A stretch of 64,000 nucleotides of DNA from Nocardiopsis sp. FR4 (GTDB taxonomy: Bacteria > Actinomycetota > Actinomycetes > Streptosporangiales > Streptosporangiaceae), in assembly GCF_009830945.1 (NCBI RefSeq), contig NZ_ML776455.1, positions 1 to 64,000 on the forward strand, in the 5' to 3' direction. The position numbers and the translations under genes are program-made. Of this stretch, positions 24,885-32,957 are shown one piece after another. How positions within the stretch are numbered: position 1 is the stretch's first letter; every line of letters starts with the position of its first letter. Below the pieces are notes generated by a model. That model saw only the letters and a list, made by a program, of their open reading frames with translations. It was not told the origin of the DNA and searched no databases.

Positions 24885-26048
24885 ATGCGAACCTCCCCCG
24901 TCCTGTCCGCTCTCGGCGCGGGCACCCTCGCCTTCGGGCTCGCCATCGCGGCCGCTCCAGGAGCCCTCGCCGCCGACCCAGAGCGCACCACTCCAGCCGT
25001 CGACACCCCCGCGACCGCGGACAGCCTCCTGGCCGCCATGGAGCGCGATCTCGGCCTGTCCCCGCACGGGGCCGGGGAACTCCTGAAGGCACAGGAGGAG
25101 GCATTCGGCCTCGGCCGGGCCGCAGCCCGGGCCGCGGGCGACGCCTACGGCGGTTCCGTGTTCGACACCGACACCCAAGAGCTGACAGTGCTCGTCACCG
25201 ACCCCGCCGCCGCGGCGGCCGTCGAGGCGGTCGGCGCCGTCCCCCGTGTCGTCGACCACGGCGCGGAGGGCCTCGACGCCGTCGTGGCGGAACTGAACGA
25301 GGCCGCGGAGGCCGCACCGTCCGACGCCACCGGCTGGTACACCGACGCCGAGTCCGACACCGTCGTCATCGAGGTCATGGAGGGAGGCGACGCCGACGCC
25401 CTCATCGACGCCGCCGGGATCGACGCCTCGGCGGTCACCGTCACCGAGGTCTCCGAAAGGCCCGAACTCCTCAACGAGATCGCCGGAGGCCTGCCCTACT
25501 ACGCGTCGTCAGGCCGGCGCTGCTCGATGGGCTTCACCGCCTTCGACAGCTTCGACCGCGTCGGTTTCGTGACCGCGGGCCACTGCGGCACGGTGGGGAC
25601 CACGGTGACGTTCGGCTCCGGTGGGACCGGCCGCTTCGACTACTCCTCCTCCGGTTCCGACGGCGCATTCGTGCGCGCCACGAGCATCGTGCGCGCCTAC
25701 CCCGGTATCTACCGCCACTCCGAGGGCGACTACGTGGCCGTGCGCGGTTCGTCCGAGGCTCCGATCGGGGCGTCGGTGTGCCGCTCCGGCTTCACCACCG
25801 GCTGGCGCTGCGGCACGATCCAGGCCAAGAACCAGACGGTGCTCTATCCGCAGGGCATGGTCCGCGGGCTGACCCGGACCAACGTCTGCTCCGAGCCCGG
25901 CGACTCCGGCGGACCCTTCATCACCTCGGACCAGGCTCAGGGCGTCACCTCAGGCGGCTCCGGCAACTGTGCCTCCGGCGGGACGACCTTCTTCCAGCCC
26001 CTCAACCCGCTGCTGAGAGCCTGGAACCTGCGTCTGGCGACGGTCTGA
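24885..26048 (+). CDS. Secreted S1-family serine protease (streptogrisin/NAPase type) with prodomain
   Basis: The 387-residue preproprotein has a signal peptide (1-29, ending GALAA), an alpha-lytic-protease-type prodomain (about 35-200) and a mature chymotrypsin-like domain from about residue 202. The catalytic triad is H233 (VTAGHCG), D259 (GSDGAFVRA) and S341 (EPGDSGGPF). Other blocks, SVCRSGFTTGWRCGTI and QAQGVTSGGSGNCASGGTTF with FQPL next, match Nocardiopsis alkaline protease. The paired cysteines expected for secreted members of this family are present. ATG 24885 is preceded by GGAGACC. It is a monocistronic extracellular protein-degrading enzyme. Confidence 0.95.
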   Translation: MRTSPVLSALGAGTLAFGLAIAAAPGALAADPERTTPAVDTPATADSLLAAMERDLGLSPHGAGELLKAQEEAFGLGRAAARAAGDAYGGSVFDTDTQELTVLVTDPAAAAAVEAVGAVPRVVDHGAEGLDAVVAELNEAAEAAPSDATGWYTDAESDTVVIEVMEGGDADALIDAAGIDASAVTVTEVSERPELLNEIAGGLPYYASSGRRCSMGFTAFDSFDRVGFVTAGHCGTVGTTVTFGSGGTGRFDYSSSGSDGAFVRATSIVRAYPGIYRHSEGDYVAVRGSSEAPIGASVCRSGFTTGWRCGTIQAKNQTVLYPQGMVRGLTRTNVCSEPGDSGGPFITSDQAQGVTSGGSGNCASGGTTFFQPLNPLLRAWNLRLATV

Positions 26049-26072
26049 CGCCCTCCGGAGCGACCTCAACCA

Positions 26073-26101
26073 GGCGGCCCCGGTCCCAGGCCCGGGCCGC
26101 C
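26073..26101. terminator. GC hairpin between convergent genes
   Basis: GGCGGCCC at 26073-26080 pairs with GGGCCGCC at 26094-26101, just after the protease stop and before the stop of the convergent YezG-like gene. It has no T tract, but the position suits a shared terminator. Confidence 0.45.
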
Positions 26102-26153
26102 GCGCAAGCCCCTCCCCGCGGGACCCCCGTGGTCCGTCACCCGCCTCAGCGGC

Positions 26154-26627
26154 TTACTCCATGGCCCGGCCCTCGGCCTCCTCCCGGAGCTTCTCGCGCA
26201 GCCAGTCGGGGACGTACTCCTCGTCGCGGGGGAAGTACGTGAGGTCGTTGGTGAAGCCGAAGGCGGTGGGGAAGGTGATACCGGGGTCCTCGTCGTAGTT
26301 GTAGGTGACATTGAACTGCCCGGGCGGGGTGATGACGTACTCGAAGGAGAACCAGGTGCCCTTGCCCTCCTGGTACATCCCCGCCCTCAGGTCGTCCTCG
26401 ATGAGGCCGGTCCCTGACGGCGGGGACTCCCTCCGTGTGGTGCCGTCCTCGAACTCCGCGATGAGCTCGCTGGTTCCGTGCTCGATGACGGTCCGCACCC
26501 TGTAGGTCAGCCGCCTCCACCCCTCAGGAGCCTCGTCGAGGATCTGGGTGCCGATCCGGACGAGGATCCGCTGTTGCTCCTCGGGGCTCATCTTGCCTTT
26601 CTCGGCGTAGGCATGGGGGCTGAGCAT
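26154..26627 (-). CDS. YezG/DUF600-like immunity protein
   Basis: The 157-residue protein resembles the YezG antitoxin family: SPEEQQRILVRIGTQILDEA and PEGWRRLTYRV at the start, then the GTWFSFEYVITPPGQFNVTY region with NYDEDPG, and PRDEEYVPDWLREKL near the end. YezG proteins neutralise C-terminal nuclease toxins of the LXG/WXG class. It lies just beyond the Imm49 gene of toxin module 1 but is separated by a terminator-like hairpin, so it is probably an orphan immunity gene protecting against related strains. ATG 26627 follows GGAG; ATG 26591, after AAGG, gives the more typical family N-terminus. Confidence 0.75.
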   Translation of the reverse strand: MLSPHAYAEKGKMSPEEQQRILVRIGTQILDEAPEGWRRLTYRVRTVIEHGTSELIAEFEDGTTRRESPPSGTGLIEDDLRAGMYQEGKGTWFSFEYVITPPGQFNVTYNYDEDPGITFPTAFGFTNDLTYFPRDEEYVPDWLREKLREEAEGRAME

Positions 26628-26756
26628 GGCACTCCAGATTCCGTGGTCCTTGCTTGCGCGCGAGAGTGGCAGCGAGGTCCGTCAGAAGGCCTGTCCTTCC
26701 ACGGGTGGTCCGGCCGCACGCCTGTCGGATACGGCCCGCGTCCGGAGCACGAAGGG

Positions 26757-26791
26757 AACGGCAGCGGCCGGTGGTTCCGACCGCTGCCGTT
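26757..26791. terminator. Terminator after toxin module 1
   Basis: AACGGCAGCGG at 26757-26767 pairs perfectly with CCGCTGCCGTT at 26781-26791 (11-bp stem, 13-base loop). It lies 37 bp past the Imm49 stop on the minus strand and separates the module from the YezG-like gene. Confidence 0.65.
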
Positions 26792-26827
26792 CGCCGTGTG
26801 GTGAGTCCTCGGGAGGTCCTACGGGTT

Positions 26828-27712
26828 TCAGACGGGGAACTCGCCGTACCAGGACCTCTTCACGAGGTGCTTGGGCAGGTACTCCGACTCCACGTCCAGG
26901 GAGAAGCCCGGAGTGCGTTCGGCCTTGTCGTAGGCCAGGCAGGCGAAGGCCAGCAGAGCCAGCGGAACGATGCCGCTCACCCTGTTCTGGTCCTCCTGGC
27001 TGGTGTGGTAGCGCTTGTAGCACTCCAGGGCGTAGACGAGGGCCTCGTTGAACTTGGCCGAGTCCCCCAACAGGAGCTGGCGGAAGACCTCCATCTTCGG
27101 GAACACCAGCAGGTCCAGGGCCCCTCCTCCGAAGGCGCCCCCGCGGGGATCGGACAGCTCCATGGCCCGGCGCAGCTCGGAGGCAAGGTCGTCGGTGCCG
27201 TTGACGAAGGCCTGGAGGGCGGCGACCCAGTGGTACAGGTAGTCGTTGTACTCCACCTGGGCGTTCCGGGCCGCCTCACGCATACGCTCCACGGGTACCC
27301 GGCACAGGGCCTGGGCCCGTTCGTTGTCCCGGCAGACGGCGGCGAGGAAGAACGCTTTTTCCCAGGTAGCGGGGTCAGCGCAGTTCAGCATGCCTGGCGA
27401 GGTGAGCTTGCGGAACTCATGGCCGATCCGGTACTCGACCTCGGTGCCCTGCTCGACCTCGGAGAGGGCGAAGACCGCGTTGTGGAACTGCATGGCGATC
27501 GTCCATGCCTCCCAGGTCTCCACCTTCGCGGCCTCAGGGTCCAGCAGTAGAGCCATCTCCGCGGCCCCGTAGACGGGTGAGAGGTCCAGGTCCATGTTCG
27601 AGCAGTCCTGCTCCAGTCCTTGGACCAGTTCGTCGCGGTACTGGTTCTCGGAATCGAGGAAATCCTGGTCGACCCCGTGGTCTATCGCGGCTCGGGAGAC
27701 ATGGATGGTCAT
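26828..27712 (-). CDS. Imm49-family immunity protein for toxin 1
   Basis: The 294-residue, mainly helical cytoplasmic protein fits the Imm49 family, with AFFLAAVCRDNERAQALCRV in the middle, LDLLVFPKMEVFRQLLLGDS and the characteristic ending LPKHLVKRSWYGEFPV. Imm49 proteins are found beside polymorphic toxin genes. ATG 27712 overlaps the stop of the toxin gene by four bases (ATGA), the arrangement expected of a cognate immunity gene. It should bind and block the C-terminal nuclease-like domain of the adjacent toxin. Confidence 0.82.
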   Translation of the reverse strand: MTIHVSRAAIDHGVDQDFLDSENQYRDELVQGLEQDCSNMDLDLSPVYGAAEMALLLDPEAAKVETWEAWTIAMQFHNAVFALSEVEQGTEVEYRIGHEFRKLTSPGMLNCADPATWEKAFFLAAVCRDNERAQALCRVPVERMREAARNAQVEYNDYLYHWVAALQAFVNGTDDLASELRRAMELSDPRGGAFGGGALDLLVFPKMEVFRQLLLGDSAKFNEALVYALECYKRYHTSQEDQNRVSGIVPLALLAFACLAYDKAERTPGFSLDVESEYLPKHLVKRSWYGEFPV

Positions 27713-30700
27713 GAAGCTGCCTTTTCTGACAGGTCGAAGATGCGGTGGTCGTAGCCGTTGGCGGTGGACTCCCCGGTCCACTCCCTGCTGCCGTCCTCGT
27801 GTTTCTTGTAGTTGTCGACGGGGTTGCCTTTGAAGACCGAGTAGACCACCCGGCCCTGCTTGAGCTTTGCCCGGATCTTTCGGGCGAGAGCGCGTTCCTC
27901 GGTGTTCCCGGGCTTCCTGCCACGCTCCTCCATCGCCTTGAGGATGTCCTCCAGGTAGGCGCGCGTCCCCTGGCTGACCCTGCGGGGTTCACCGCCGTCC
28001 GGCTTGACGGTGCGCTCACCGAGCTCGGTCTTGGTGCTGCTCTTGGCCTCGACGATGACGATATCGCCATCCTCGGTCCGGTAGATCTGGTCGAACTGGT
28101 CGTTGCCGTTCTTCGGAGCGAACGGTGAGGGCTTGATCTCGGTGGCGCCCTCCAGGTTCGGTGCCAGCTCCTCCAACCTGGGCTTGCCGTCCTCGTAGAC
28201 CGTCTTGCCGTTCTCGTCGACCACGTGCTTCATGACCGGGTTGCCGTCATTGTCCCGGATGACGCTGCCGTCGAACTCGAACCGGGCGGCGATCCTGGCC
28301 GTGTCCTCGCCGAAGTCCTCGCTGATCCCGGTGGAGTAGGTCTGGGCCGCCTTGTAGGTCTTCCTGGCCTCCTCGACCTCGGGGTGGTTGTCCCCGTTCT
28401 CCTTGTACTCGCCGTACTTCCTCTCCATCTCCTTGAAGTCGTCCCAGGCGGACCGGGCGGCGTCGATGGCCACACGCCGGTCGTGCGCCAAATTGTCCAG
28501 CCCGCCCAGCTCCTCCCGGAGCCTCTCGCGCCGCTCGATCTCCAGCCGCTGCTCCGGCGTGAGGTCGCCCCTCCGCTCCGGCATGAAGCCGGGGTCGTCC
28601 AGCCGCAGCTCGGTCTTCTCCCCCAGGTACCGGGGCTGCTCGGCGGGCTCCAACGGGACCCAGTCGCCGTTGTCGGCACGGCTGATCTGCGGCAGCTCCC
28701 ACTCGTCGGGGCCGATCACCGTGTCAGCGCGCTTCCGGTGGCCGTTGTTCTCCTTGTAGTACTCCTTGTAGAAGTCGTTGTACTCTCGGCCGTCCTGGTC
28801 CTCGTTGATCAGCCGCCGCACGTCGTCGCGGAACGCCTGCTGGTTGGCGGGGTTGTCCTTGTCCCCCCAGGTGTGGTTCTTGAACTCCTCCAGGTTGGTC
28901 GGGCTCGCCGGACGCCCGCCCCCGGTGCCGCCCGCGCTGCCCCGATCGCCGCTCCGGCCGTCGGCCCCCGCGCCGGCGTCGCCGTCGAACAGGGGGGAGC
29001 CCGGCCCGCCCGGTCGGCCGCCGCCCTCGCCACCCGAGCCGGTGGTTCCGCCGTCGCCGGAGGAGGACTCGCTCGGGACGTGCCCGTCGCCGCGCGAGTC
29101 GCCGGTGCCGTCCAGGGGGCCGCTCCCGCTGCCGCCGTCGCTGTTCATGACGGGGGAGCCGCGGTCCTCCATCCGCACGTCGCGGGAGTCGAACTGGTCG
29201 CCCACGACGTCCTCGAACCGGCTGTCCAGGTCGCTGTCGAGAACGCCGCGGTCCCCGACGACCTGGTCGGTGCGGCCGCGCGGGGCCTCGGCCTCTGCGG
29301 TGAGCGTGTCGCCGTCCCCGGTGGGGACCCGGGCGTACTCGGGCTCCAGGCCGTCGGGCCGGTCGGCCTCGATGCCGTTGCCCTCCCAGGAGCCCTGCGC
29401 GCCGTTCGGGTCGGTCTTGGCCCGGCGGTCGGTCTCCTCGATCTCGTCCTGGTGCCGCTGGGTGACCTCGCGGTCGAAGGCGGCGTTGTCCGGGTTCTCG
29501 ACGATCTCCAGGAACCGGTCGGCGTCGGACAGGTTCTGGGCGGTGGGGTCCACCCGCGGGCGGTCGTCGGAGTCCCCGCCGGTGACCCGGCGGGCGTCGG
29601 TCGCGGCGGGGGAGCCGTTGGTGTCGGCGGCGTTCTGCTCGTTCATCCGTTCCAGCAGCGTCCGCATCTCGTCGAGCTGCGCGGGACTGTAGGAGCCGTC
29701 CGTGAGACGGTTCAGGTCGATGCCCAGGTCCGCGAGCGAGCCGCCGCCGAAGCGCGGCAGGTTGGGCAGGTTGATCTGGCTCAGGTCCGGCAGGTTGACG
29801 TCCGGGGTGCTGGACCCGCCGCCCATCCGGTTGAGCATCGCCGAACCGCGCCAGGCCATCAGCGGCACGCCGACCACGGCGCCCACGCCGGTGGCGGTCA
29901 GCAGGGCGCCGCCCACGGTGGCGCCGATGTTGAGCAGGGCGGTGCCGATCACGTAGCCGGGCCGGTCGCCCCACTCCTCCCAGGGCACCACCGCGTGCGC
30001 GGCGTCCTTCCAGGCCGATCCGACGCTGTCCCAGCCCGCCCAGCCCCAGCTCTCGTTCTCGGAGTCGTACATGCCCACGAGTGAGGCCAGGGACTGGAGG
30101 TTGCCCTCGTGGTACTCCCACATGGCGTCGCCCCAGGACATCTGGAACCAGCCCTCGGAGCTGTACATGCCGGTGATCCCGCCGACGTCCTCGGCGATGC
30201 CCACGGTGAAGTCCTTGACCGCCGAGCCCGCGTCGACCCACCAGCCGTGGTCGGTCTCGATGGAGCCGCCCCAGGCCATGTCCACGTCGCCCAGGTAGCC
30301 GTCGTACCCGTGCTCGTACACGCCCCGCGAACTGGCGCCGTCGCCGTCACCGGAGACGAACCGGGTGCGGCCCGGGATGTCGGCGTTGATCGCGTTGGCG
30401 CACTCGATCTCGGCCAGCTCGTACTCGCGGCGCAGCGCGTCCGCGCGGTCCAGCAGGGCCTGGTGCTCCTCGACCTTCGGGCTCTCGTTGCCCCAGAAGC
30501 GGTCCCAGGCGTTGTCCGCCTTGCGCCAGTCGTCGTTGCTGGTGTCGATGGAGTTGAGGAAGGCGTAGGAGTCGCTCTTGAGCGTGGTCCACTTGGCCTT
30601 GATGTCCCGGACCGCCTCGGCGAAGTTCTCCAGGGCGGTGGCCGCCTTGCCGAAGGAGGTCTCCACGCTCTGACCGTCGGTGGCCACCGGGTCGACGACG

Positions 30701-30906
30701 GAGTAGAGGGTGTCGGCCTCGGGGGCGGAGTAGCAGCTGGTGAGCCCGGCCCAGGCGCTCTTGATGTCGCTGCCGAGCCCGGCCACCGTCTCGCCCTCGC
30801 GTCGCAGGTCGCGGGCCTGCCGCTCCAGGGTCGCGGGGCTCGCCGTGGGGATCGGGAAGTTCGCGGGGTTGATCAGGCCGCCCGTGGGCGTGCACATCTC
30901 GGTCAC
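27709..30906 (-). CDS. WxG-type polymorphic toxin 1 with PD-(D/E)XK-like C-terminal domain
   Basis: The 1065-residue protein begins with a helical hairpin domain (about 20-190) holding a W-A-G at 52-54 in DIKSAWAGL, the WXG100-like signature of type VII secretion substrates. A Gly/Ala-rich hydrophobic segment at about 310-350 could insert in or cross a membrane. Residues about 395-690 are a disordered Gly/Ser/Asp linker. The C-terminal part is charged and ends with a compact domain: FDQIYRTEDGDIVIVEAKSS (D948, E953, K955), then a helix QGTRAYLEDILKAMEERG. That D...ExK spacing suits a restriction-endonuclease-fold nuclease. GTG 30906 follows GGAG. It is preceded by two small partner genes and followed by Imm49. 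Confidence 0.8.
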   Translation of the reverse strand: MTEMCTPTGGLINPANFPIPTASPATLERQARDLRREGETVAGLGSDIKSAWAGLTSCYSAPEADTLYSVVDPVATDGQSVETSFGKAATALENFAEAVRDIKAKWTTLKSDSYAFLNSIDTSNDDWRKADNAWDRFWGNESPKVEEHQALLDRADALRREYELAEIECANAINADIPGRTRFVSGDGDGASSRGVYEHGYDGYLGDVDMAWGGSIETDHGWWVDAGSAVKDFTVGIAEDVGGITGMYSSEGWFQMSWGDAMWEYHEGNLQSLASLVGMYDSENESWGWAGWDSVGSAWKDAAHAVVPWEEWGDRPGYVIGTALLNIGATVGGALLTATGVGAVVGVPLMAWRGSAMLNRMGGGSSTPDVNLPDLSQINLPNLPRFGGGSLADLGIDLNRLTDGSYSPAQLDEMRTLLERMNEQNAADTNGSPAATDARRVTGGDSDDRPRVDPTAQNLSDADRFLEIVENPDNAAFDREVTQRHQDEIEETDRRAKTDPNGAQGSWEGNGIEADRPDGLEPEYARVPTGDGDTLTAEAEAPRGRTDQVVGDRGVLDSDLDSRFEDVVGDQFDSRDVRMEDRGSPVMNSDGGSGSGPLDGTGDSRGDGHVPSESSSGDGGTTGSGGEGGGRPGGPGSPLFDGDAGAGADGRSGDRGSAGGTGGGRPASPTNLEEFKNHTWGDKDNPANQQAFRDDVRRLINEDQDGREYNDFYKEYYKENNGHRKRADTVIGPDEWELPQISRADNGDWVPLEPAEQPRYLGEKTELRLDDPGFMPERRGDLTPEQRLEIERRERLREELGGLDNLAHDRRVAIDAARSAWDDFKEMERKYGEYKENGDNHPEVEEARKTYKAAQTYSTGISEDFGEDTARIAARFEFDGSVIRDNDGNPVMKHVVDENGKTVYEDGKPRLEELAPNLEGATEIKPSPFAPKNGNDQFDQIYRTEDGDIVIVEAKSSTKTELGERTVKPDGGEPRRVSQGTRAYLEDILKAMEERGRKPGNTEERALARKIRAKLKQGRVVYSVFKGNPVDNYKKHEDGSREWTGESTANGYDHRIFDLSEKAAS

Positions 30907-30989
30907 GGGGGTGTCTCCATCTGAGGGAACCGGCGGGTGGGGGCGGAGGGACCTCCGGGGTCGGGGGAGGGAAGGGGCCTACACGGGCC

Positions 30990-31358
30990 CTACATGGGCG
31001 CGTGGGGCCCGTACGGCCGGGGCTCGGGCTCGGGGATGACGCCCGCGTTCTCCTGCGCCTCGGCCGCCATCTCCAGGTTGCCGTTGACATAGGCGGTCGT
31101 GGCCTCGCTGGCACCGGTGACGGCGCTGACGGTCAGCCCGGCCATGTCGCCCATGAGGCCGAAGTTGTGCGTGGCGAACTCGCCCAGCGCCATGCTGACG
31201 GGGGCGCTGTTCGCCTCCTCGCTGATCGCGGTGAGCAGGGATTCGGTCGAGGTCATGGCGCCGACGAGCCCGTCGGAGCCGCCTTCCTCACCGATGTACC
31301 CGGCGACGTTGGTCAGCACGGCGCCGACCTCGCCGGGCTGGATGTTCCACTTGGACAC
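30990..31358 (-). CDS. DUF6507-like small helical partner protein of toxin 1
   Basis: The 122-residue protein starts MSKWNIQPGEVGAVLTNVAG and is predicted all-helical, with a DAGLTVSAVTGASEATTAYV-like helix and the sequence GNLEMAAEAQENA near the end. It has WXG100-like length and helical content. A clear paralogue (MSTWNIDVAGVSVVL...) occupies the same place in module 2. By analogy with the Lap1/Lap2 partners of LXG toxins, it may bind the toxin N-terminus and deliver it to the type VII secretion machinery. GTG 31358 follows GAGAGGAG. It lies 83 bp upstream of the toxin gene. Confidence 0.7.
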   Translation of the reverse strand: MSKWNIQPGEVGAVLTNVAGYIGEEGGSDGLVGAMTSTESLLTAISEEANSAPVSMALGEFATHNFGLMGDMAGLTVSAVTGASEATTAYVNGNLEMAAEAQENAGVIPEPEPRPYGPHAPM

Positions 31359-31379
31359 GCGGGGCTCTCCTCTCGGGGG

Positions 31380-31670
31380 TCAGGGGGCGCCGGGCCGGGA
31401 GAAGGCTCCGGCGCGGAAGCTCGTGGGCGGCGGGGGCGCGGCCGGGGCCTCGTCGAGTTCCCGGCGCTGGGCGATCTGGATGTGCTCGTTCAACCGGTTG
31501 AGGGAGGCGCCGAGGGTGGCGAGGTCGTCCCGGAGGCGGGCGCGCGTCCGCGCGGAGGCGCGGGCCAGCCCCGGGTCCACGCCGCGGGGGAGCGGCTCGG
31601 CCTCCTCGGTCCCCCGCCCGTCGTCGACGATGGCCTGTTCCTCGTCCGGATCCACCAGCTCGAACTTCAC
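31380..31670 (-). CDS. Small acidic/helical protein opening toxin module 1
   Basis: The 96-residue protein starts MKFELVDPDEEQAIVDDGRG, has an acidic N-terminus, then a helix-forming ARTRARLRDDLATLGASLNR with LNEHIQIAQRRELDE, and a Pro-rich tail. The paralogue in module 2 starts MKFQLVEPGDGD and has the same order of acidic part, basic helix and flexible tail. No family name is known to me. Its strict position before the DUF6507-like and toxin genes suggests a secretion chaperone or structural partner. GTG 31670 follows GGGGGA. Confidence 0.65.
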   Translation of the reverse strand: MKFELVDPDEEQAIVDDGRGTEEAEPLPRGVDPGLARASARTRARLRDDLATLGASLNRLNEHIQIAQRRELDEAPAAPPPPTSFRAGAFSRPGAP

Positions 31671-31850
31671 ACGGTCCCCCTTCCGGAACGCACCCTCGAA
31701 CCATGGGACGCCCGATCCCCCGGCGGGGTTCGGCCTTCACCGTTGTGACCGACCCATTTTGCCTCGCGCACGCGGCTTTTCCCAGCCGTATGGCCGCGAA
31801 CGGCCTGCGGCCGGGTACGGGCGCGCGGAGCGCCCCCTTAGTCTTGTGCC

Positions 31851-32561
31851 ATGACCCGCGCCAAGCTCGACAAGAAGCCCCAGGACGTCGCGGCGATGTT
31901 CGACGGCATCGCCGACAACTACGACCTCGTCAACGACGTCATCTCACTGGGCCAGGACCGCCTGTGGCGCAAGGCCGTGGTCAACGCGGTCGAGGCCTAC
32001 AGCGGCGAACTCGTCCTGGACCTGGCCGCGGGCACCGGAACCTCCTCGGAGTCCTTCGTGAGGAAGGGCGCCCGCGTGGTGGCCTGCGACTTCTCCCTCG
32101 GGATGCTGCGCGCCGGGGTGCGCAGGCGCGGCGGCGCCAACCGGGGCGGGGTGACCTTCGTGGCGGGTGACGCCCTGCACCTGCCCTTCGCGGACGAGAC
32201 CTTCGACGCGGTCACCATCTCCTTCGGCCTGCGCAACGTGCACGACATGGACCGGGCGCTGCGCGAGCTGCGCCGGGTGACCAAGGTCGGCGGACGCCTG
32301 GTCATCTGCGAGTTCAGCCACATCCCGGTGGAGTTCGTCGACCGGCTCTACGCCACCTACCTCATGGGCGCCCTCCCGAAGATCGCGGGCGCCTTCTCCG
32401 GGCGCGGCGAGTCCTACGACTACCTGTCGGAGTCGATCCTGGCCTGGCCCCGCCAGCCCGAGCTGGCCCGGCACCTGCAGGACGCGGGCTGGTCGCGGGT
32501 GGCCTGGCGCAACCTGTCCGCCGGAATCGTCGCCCTGCACCGCGGTTTCCGGGACGCCTAG
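31851..32561 (+). CDS. menG: Demethylmenaquinone methyltransferase
   Basis: The 236-residue SAM-dependent enzyme carries out the last ring methylation of menaquinone. It has the UbiE/MenG pattern: [20 protein letters not shown] with [11 protein letters not shown] motif [34 protein letters not shown] with GLRNV, and [20 protein letters not shown]. It is followed by a strong terminator and then by the Rex-controlled menJ-nuo unit, so it is a separate transcript in a respiratory neighbourhood. The gene diverges from toxin module 1. Confidence 0.94.
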   Translation: MTRAKLDKKPQDVAAMFDGIADNYDLVNDVISLGQDRLWRKAVVNAVEAYSGELVLDLAAGTGTSSESFVRKGARVVACDFSLGMLRAGVRRRGGANRGGVTFVAGDALHLPFADETFDAVTISFGLRNVHDMDRALRELRRVTKVGGRLVICEFSHIPVEFVDRLYATYLMGALPKIAGAFSGRGESYDYLSESILAWPRQPELARHLQDAGWSRVAWRNLSAGIVALHRGFRDA

Positions 32562-32584
32562 CGCATAGCGGATAAGAACCGCGT

Positions 32585-32617
32585 AACCCGAGGGGGATCC
32601 GCCCCCTCGGGTTTTTT
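32585..32617 (+). terminator. Rho-independent terminator after menG
   Basis: AACCCGAGGGGG at 32585-32596 pairs with CCCCCTCGGGTT at 32602-32613, followed by a run of six T (32612-32617). It starts 23 bp after the menG stop. Confidence 0.93.
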
Positions 32618-32620
32618 GTG

Positions 32621-32957
32621 TTGCTTGTGAGGCGGATGGGGTGTCGGTAAGAACCCTGAACTGGCCCTTTGGGGGAAGTGGCTGGTTTCGGGGTCGAGTG
32701 GCGCCCTCTGCGGCCCTCCATCCCCTTCGGTGTGGGGCCGTCTGGATACCCCCCTGGGACTCGCCACGCGGTACGGGAGGGTCTAGACTGCGGAAAAGTG
32801 CTTGTGAAGTGCTTCACAAGACTACGAGGTACAAGACACATAACCCTATGTCGGACATAACGGACGCCTAGCGGCATCCATCTCCCCCCGTGCGCGGGTC
32901 GAACCCCGCAGACAGGCCCGCCACGGTGCACCCGCGCGAGCAGTCGAGGACCCACCC
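32621..32957. other. Leader/promoter region of the menJ-nuo operon
   Basis: Between the menG terminator and the menJ start there is no supported gene. The Rex-type palindrome at 32801-32820 and a possible TAGACT -10 box are the features seen. The 5' leader after the operator is about 130 bases. Confidence 0.5.
32801..32820. promoter_or_regulatory. Rex-type redox operator upstream of the menJ-nuo operon
   Basis: CTTGTGAAGTGCTTCACAAG is a perfect palindrome except for nothing: all ten pairs match. Its core TGTGAA-N4-TTCACA matches the Streptomyces Rex operator layout TGTGAAC-N3-TTCACA at all but one base. Rex is an NADH/NAD+ sensor that represses respiratory genes when NADH is low. The site lies about 140 bp before the first gene of a unit leading into nuoA-N. 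A TAGACT box at 32784-32789 could be the -10 element, placing the operator over the transcription start. Confidence 0.75.
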
